From Scylla paramamosain (taxonomy: Eukaryota > Arthropoda > Malacostraca > Decapoda > Portunidae), in the NCBI RefSeq assembly GCF_035594125.1, contig NC_087151.1, positions 17,251,001 through 17,315,000 of the forward strand: a stretch of DNA of 64,000 bases, in the 5' to 3' direction. Under the pieces are notes generated by a model. That model was not told the DNA's origin and searched no databases. It saw only the letters and a list, made by a program, of their open reading frames with translations. The position numbers were made by a program, and so were the translations under genes. This document shows, one piece after another, positions 59,092 through 64,000 of this stretch (the stretch's first letter is position 1; every line of letters starts with the position of its first letter).

Positions 59092-61040
59092 TACCACCTC
59101 CAATCACAATCTCATATCTGTATCTTGTCCCATAGCTCCAACCCCTCCTCAAGATCCCCCTAAGCAGAGGTGCCTCTGGCATTTTGCCTCTGCTAGTTGA
59201 GGGGACCTGAGGAGGTATTTTGCTGATTTTCCTTGATTTTCTCTGTGTGCTGAGCACATAACAGAGGTGATGGTGTCTAGTATGGAAGCATACATTCCTC
59301 ACTCTTTTTCTCAACCTAAACCTTCCAAACCTTGGTTCAACACAGCTTGTTCTCATGCTATACATGATAAAGAGGTGGCCCACAAAAGGTACTTGAGCTT
59401 TCCATCACCAGAATCTCATGCACTTTATATTTCTGCTTGGAGCCATGCCAAGTCAATTCTCCAACTAGCTTATGAACTGGATGGGGACCCTCCTATTGTT
59501 CTCCGAAACTGTGCCTCCATGCTTGCATCTTGCCTGGTCAAACTCTTTCAACTCTGTCTGTCAATATCTACCTTTCTTTCTTGCTGGAAGTTTGCCTACA
59601 TTAAGCCTGTTCCTAAAAAGGATGACCCTATCTTTCAAACTACTGTCCTATTGCTTTAATTTCCTGCCTATCTAAAGTTTTTAAATCTATCCTCAACAGG
59701 AAGATTCTTAAACATCTATCACTTCACAACCTTCTATTTGATCACCAGTAGGAGTTCCATCAAGGTCACTCTACTGGTGATCTGACTTTCCTTACTGAGT
59801 CTTGGTCATCCTCTTTTAGAGATTTTGGTGAAACTTTTGCTGTAGCCTTAGACATACCAAAAGTCTTTGATAGAGTCTGGCACAAAGCTTTGATTTCCAA
59901 ACTACCCTTCTATGGCTTCTATCCTTCTGTCTATAACTTCATCTCAAGTTTCCTTTCTGACCGTTTTATTGCTGCTGTGGTAGACGGTCACTGTTCTTCT
60001 CCCAAATCTATTAACAGTGGTATTCCTCAGGGTTCTATCCTGTCACCCACTCTCTTCCTATTATTCATCAATGATCTTTTAAACCAAACTTCTTGTCCTA
60101 TCCACTCCTACGCTGATGATACCACCCTGCACTTTTCCACATCTTTTCATAGACATCCAACACTTCAGGAAGTAAACAGTTCATGCAAGGAAGCCACAGA
60201 ACACCTGACTTATGATCTCTCTAAAATTTCTGATTGGAGCAGAGCAAACTTGGTATTGTTCACTGCCTCAAAAATGCAATTCCTCTATCTATCAACTTGA
60301 CAGAACCTTCTAGATAACTATCCCTTCTTCTTCTATTATACTCAACTGTCTCCCTCTTGTACACTGAATATCCTCTGTCTGGTCTTTTCTTATAATCTAA
60401 ACTGGAAACTTGATATCTCATTTCTCAGCTTCTATGAAGTTAGGCATTCTGAGACCTTTCCACCAGTTTTTCTCACTCTCCCAGCTGCTAACTCTGTACA
60501 AGGGCCTTATCTGTCCATGTGTGGAGTATGCTTCACATGTCTGGTGGGGAGTTGCACTCATATGTTCTTTTAGACAGGATGGAACCAAAAGCTTTTTGTT
60601 TCATCAACTCCTCTCCTCTAACTGACTGTCTTCAACCTCTTTTTCATCACTGCAATGTTGCATCTCTAGCTGTCTTCTACTGATATTTTCATGCTAACTG
60701 CTATTCTGATCTTGCTAACTGCATGCCTGCCCTCCTCTTGCGGCCTTGCTGCACAAGACTTTCTTCTTTCTCTCATCCCTATTCTGTCCACCTCTCCAAT
60801 GCAAGAGTTAACCAGTATTCTCAATCATTCATCCCTTTCTCAGGTAAACTCTGGAACTCCCAGCCTGCTTCCGTATTTCCACTTTTCTATGACTTGAACT
60901 CCTTCAAGAGAGAAGTTTCAAGACACTTATCCTTCAATTTTTGTCTACCACTTCAGACCCTATTTGTGAACTGGCATCTCAGTAGGCATTTTTTTTTTAT
61001 TAGATTTTTGTTGCTCTTGGCTGGTGTCCCTTCTACATAA
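59092..61040 (+). mobile_element. LINE family A copy A7
   Basis: Plus strand. Endonuclease end and linker (59267-59470: MMVSSMEAYIPHSFSQPKPS, KPWFNTACSHAIHDKEVAHK), an internal deletion at about 59478, RT N-terminal part (59480-59760, PPIVLRNCASMLASCLVKLF), palm with DIPKVFDRVWHKALISKLPF, SGIPQGSILSPTLFLLF and SYADDTTLHFSTSFH (59890-60300), thumb and C-terminus (60410-60950, SNARVNQYSQSFIPFSGKLW). The 3' signature is TTGCTCTTGGCTGGTGTCCC, then an A-rich end at 61040. Broken by several stops and slips. Confidence 0.9.
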
Positions 61041-61052
61041 AAACAAAATAAT

Positions 61053-61290
61053 TATAGAAAATCATGATAATTTAAACACAGCAATGAAAAGGGCAAAAAC
61101 CATGGAACATTGAGCTACATGTGTTGTTACACTGATGTAAACAAAGTGACCCCGTGCAACAAGCAGGTCATGTCCATTGTTACCACAACTCCATCCATAG
61201 CGCGCGGGACTTTCAAATTGAGTTGGCTGTTCCAGATTTTGTCTGCTACTTCTGAAATCCATTAAAGCAAGTTCCATAATACTGAGGTAT
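61053..61290 (+). repeat. Repeat family J, copy 2
   Basis: Matches 19512-19760 in order (ATCATGATAATTTAAACACA; GAGCTACATGTGTTGTTACA; TTGAGTTGGCTGTTCCAGAT; TAATACTGAGGTATGAGT). It starts immediately after LINE A7. Confidence 0.8.
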
Positions 61291-61301
61291 GAGTATACAA
61301 C

Positions 61302-62198
61302 AAAATACTATAGATAAAAGAACAAACAGCCTTCAAAGGTGAGAACCAGCCATCCACTCTCCAATACACCAAAATCCAGCCCATAGCCGAGGAGTCAGTG
61401 TGAAAGATATTTACTAAATTTAAGAGACACAGCAACAACAGACAGGTTCCTGTAGACACCTACTTCTTATCTACAGTATATCAGCAGGGGCATACTGCTT
61501 TAATTACATACATAATGTCTGATCAAACTAAAAGCCCTCTAAGCTTTATTCCCCCCCTTAATCTCCTTGCCTTGCTCTGCTTCAACACACGTCTGTCTCC
61601 TGGGCTGAACGAACACTGATTGACTCTTAGGAGCAAAGGGACACATCTCCTAGCCCACACCTCTCAAAAGGCAGGAGGGAATTCACATGACAAAAAAAAG
61701 GCGGGGGGGGATAGGAGATGGGAAGGGGAGGTGACGTGCCACCCACCTGCCTTGCTCACTCACTATAAGGTGAAAATGACAATAATATTAATCTTGCTTG
61801 CTGCACCTCCCTAAATGGGCAAGCTGCAATTTGACTGTGGCATGATGTTCATTACTTTCTATTCTTCAAAATGGTAGTGCTTTTAATATGGTTCATGAAT
61901 TAGAAGGGGGAGAAAATAAAAATATATGCAATAGGCGCGGTTGCTATATGTGCAGCAGGTGGAATGTATATGAAAACTGTGCTTAATAAAATGCCCCTCC
62001 CATCACATTATTTCTTGAGAGATCTAACAACACTTTTATTTGCCAACTCAGTGACATCTTGCCTCCAGTCTTCACTCCCTAGAATGTGCTCAGGTGGTGT
62101 GTGCCTTGGCAAGGAGATGATGTCTGCCACTCTGTGGTTCTTTCTCCTGCCAATTTCTTTGCAAGGCATGCTTACTTCCAACCCCTCTACTGCTAACC
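61302..62198. other. Unassigned DNA 5' of the second Tc1-like remnant
   Basis: No gene recognised. A frame at 61964-62272 has no family features and overlaps the transposase in another frame. Confidence 0.4.
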
Positions 62199-62590
62199 AT
62201 GCTGAAGAAGAAACAGCTCAAAAAGGCTTAGATAGAGGTCATACTTGCCCTCTACCAGGAGGGAAAGTCTAATTGGTGTATTGCCAAGAATATAGGAATT
62301 TTAGTCCGTACAACTCAGTTATAGACAAAGAAAACGTGTGATGCTGAACCTGATTCCCTTCCAACCCATAAGAAAAGACCTGGGAAGAAAATGCTGCTTT
62401 CAAACAGGAAACTGAATGTCATCAAAAGGCAGATGGAGTCCAACCCGACCCATCCAGCAAGAGAATTAAAAGCACAAAAATCCCAAGATACTCGGTTATG
62501 TGACAATACGCACACTACAAGACTGCAGTACTTGAGCACAAAGTACTGTGGATCCTCTAGATCCACAGTACATATGCCACATTATTAAGC
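62199..62590 (+). pseudogene. Tc1/mariner-like transposase N-terminal remnant
   Basis: One frame with two stops (62229 and 62322) reads MLKKKQLKKA*IEVILALYQ, EGKSNWCIAKNIGILVRT, then CDAEPDSLPTHKKRPGKKM, NRKLNVIKRQMESNPTHPAR and ELKAQ. Two HTH motifs with a GRPRK-like hinge (here KRPGKK) form the N-terminal DNA-binding region of Tc1-type transposases. A slip at about 62490 is followed by VTIRTLQ in another frame. The catalytic DDE part is absent. Sequence differs from the 20.6-21.8 kb copy, so a second lineage. Confidence 0.7.
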
Positions 62591-62604
62591 ACCCCCATTC
62601 ACAT

Positions 62605-63088
62605 GTAAGGGGGGGTTCCACTCATACCTCTCTTTTAGACAGGGTCTTATCAACTCCTCTCCTCTAACGAACTGTCTTCAGCCTTTTTCTCATCACTGCA
62701 ATGTTGTATCTCTTGCTATCTTCTACTGCTATTTTCATGCTAATTGTTCTTCTGATCTTGCTAACTGCATGCCTCCCCTCTTTCTGCGGGGACTTTCTTC
62801 TCACTCTCACCCCTATTATGCCCACCTTTCTAATGCAAGAGTTAACCCATATTTTCGATCATTCATCTCTTTCTCAGGTAAACTCTGGAACTCCTTGCCT
62901 GCTTCTGTATTTCTTACTTCTGACGACTTGAATTCTTTCAAGATGAAGGTTTCATGACACTTATTCTCCATTATTTGAATTCTCTACTTGGAATCTCAGT
63001 GAGAACTGGCATTTAAGTGCCTTTTATTTTACACAATTTATTTTACTTTTATTTTACACAATTTTTTTGTTGCTCTGGCAAGTGGTCT
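62605..63088 (+). mobile_element. LINE family A copy A8, 3' fragment
   Basis: GGTTCCACTCATACCTCTCT, ACTGTCTTCAGCCTTTTTCT and the C-terminal block SNARVNPYFRSFISFSGKLW (62769-62957), then degraded 3' UTR and a variant tail TTGTTGCTCTGGCAAGTGG that runs into (TA)n instead of poly(A). Confidence 0.85.
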
Positions 63089-63099
63089 TATATATATAT

Positions 63100-63190
<91 letters not shown>
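63089..63190. repeat. (TA)n microsatellite
   Basis: About 50 TA units with a CACACA interruption at 63101-63106. Confidence 0.97.
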
Positions 63191-63196
<6 letters not shown>

Positions 63197-64000
63197 AACA
63201 GGAATGACCGAGATCTTCATTGCTGCAGAACTGCATTACCATTGGCTAAATAACACTGTAATGATTACTTCATTTATTAGTGTCGGTACATCACTCCTTC
63301 CTGTGGGGCTCTCCAAGGCATATCCTGCCAAATCTGTCACAGCTAACACTCCTGCAGGTCTTATCTATATATTTTCAACAGTTCAGAGTTACTCAGGCCA
63401 CTGAGAAGATTTTCACGGGGGCTAATGATTCTTAAGGTGGTGGGCTTGGGTTCCTTGATAGTCTTTGCTTGCTTAGCCTAAAGCAGAAGGTTAAGCACAC
63501 TCCGGACCAGATTTTACTTTTTTTGGTGCCAGGAGCACAAGGCTCAACAAGGTTTGGGAACTTAAGCACAACACTAAGCATGATGCTTGTGCTGAGCTGT
63601 ATCACTCTACTGAAGAATCTTTGTTAATATGGCCTCAGGGTTGTATTAACTGTAGCTTTCTGTGCCTAGAACAGAAGTTATGCTTAGTCTCATGCTCAAC
63701 TTCCTAAACCTTAAGCCAAGCATAAAAGTTAAGCATGGTCTGGGACATACTGACCAAGGAGCCCTAGCCTGTCATCTCAAGAATTATCAATCCTGGAAGG
63801 ATGTTCTTGGTGACCAGCGCTGGTTTTAGACTGCTTGAACTGGAGGTGGCAGCTACCTATAGTGATGGGATCCTTTTTTTCTCCTCCATTTCTCCCTTTC
63901 TCCCTTCCCTTATATCCTCATCCCCCAACACTTCCATCTCTTCCATCACACCTTGCTTCCTCTGTGTTTAATAACTTGTCTTGCAATAAGTAAAATTAAC
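63191..64000. other. Unassigned DNA to the window end
   Basis: No convincing coding sequence. Contains repeated AAGCAC/TTAAGCA phrases (63490-63740: TTAAGCACACT, TTAAGCACAAC, TAAGCATGATGC, TTAAGCATGG), which may mark an old repeat. Confidence 0.4.

Overview
This is eukaryotic, intron- and repeat-dominated DNA from an arthropod, most likely a decapod crustacean and probably a brachyuran crab. That assignment is an inference. It rests on degenerate TTAGG/TAACC (arthropod telomere-type) blocks, a very heavy load of long (TA)n, (CT)n and (AC)n microsatellites, and several LINE lineages plus a DIRS-like tyrosine-recombinase retroelement of the kinds common in decapod genomes. There is no operon, no CRISPR array, and no tRNA or rRNA gene that I can support.

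Only one host gene segment is convincing: the first coding exon of a VPS52 homologue (GARP/EARP tethering complex subunit) at 24636-24779 on the plus strand, with an upstream in-frame stop, a canonical GT donor and a plausible AG acceptor just 5'. I found none of its later exons downstream in the window.

Almost everything else is mobile DNA, mostly broken. (1) 1-2400: a decayed LINE with RT and a C-terminal CCHC finger. (2) 2.6-7 kb: locally duplicated, telomere-repeat-rich DNA. (3) LINE family A (APE endonuclease + YADD reverse transcriptase, 3' end with a conserved GCCCTTGGCCAGTG motif) occurs about a dozen times: 13.0-14.1, 15.6-18.3, 22.3-22.6, 25.6-26.7, 37.9-38.1, 38.7-39.9, 40.7-41.5, 46.6, 48.3, 53.0-53.3, 57.4-58.3, 59.1-61.0 and 62.6-63.1 kb. 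(4) LINE family B (FVDD/FADD reverse transcriptase, 14-bp 3' tail repeats, habitually next to (AC)n) occurs at 35.8-38.4 (minus), 41.5-43.1 (plus), 43.3-46.3 (plus), 47.0-48.0 (plus) and 56.3-57.4 kb (minus). (5) A CR1-like LINE family C with 8-bp tail repeats is at 27.7-28.0 and 33.8-34.4 kb. (6) A DIRS-like element (gag, RT/RNase H, tyrosine recombinase) fills 48.4-53.0 kb. (7) Another LINE, G, is at 53.3-55.7 kb. (8) Cut-and-paste DNA transposons of several superfamilies are interleaved: three piggyBac-related segments, pogo/Tigger-like TIR elements, two Tc1-like transposase remnants, a BED-finger hAT fragment, a TTAA-flanked element at 7.3-8.5 kb, and TA-flanked MITEs.

The most informative signals are nested insertions whose empty sites can be reconstructed: a MITE inside a family B copy, a CR1-like copy inside one arm of a duplication with a TTCTTA target duplication, a piggyBac inside a pogo-like element, and the DIRS element apparently splitting a family A copy. 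Two family B copies in opposite orientation share the same disabling frameshifts. A 95-bp near-perfect inverted repeat lies beside the 3' end of the DIRS element. I see no clearly new multi-gene system; the novelty candidates are structural and are listed as findings.
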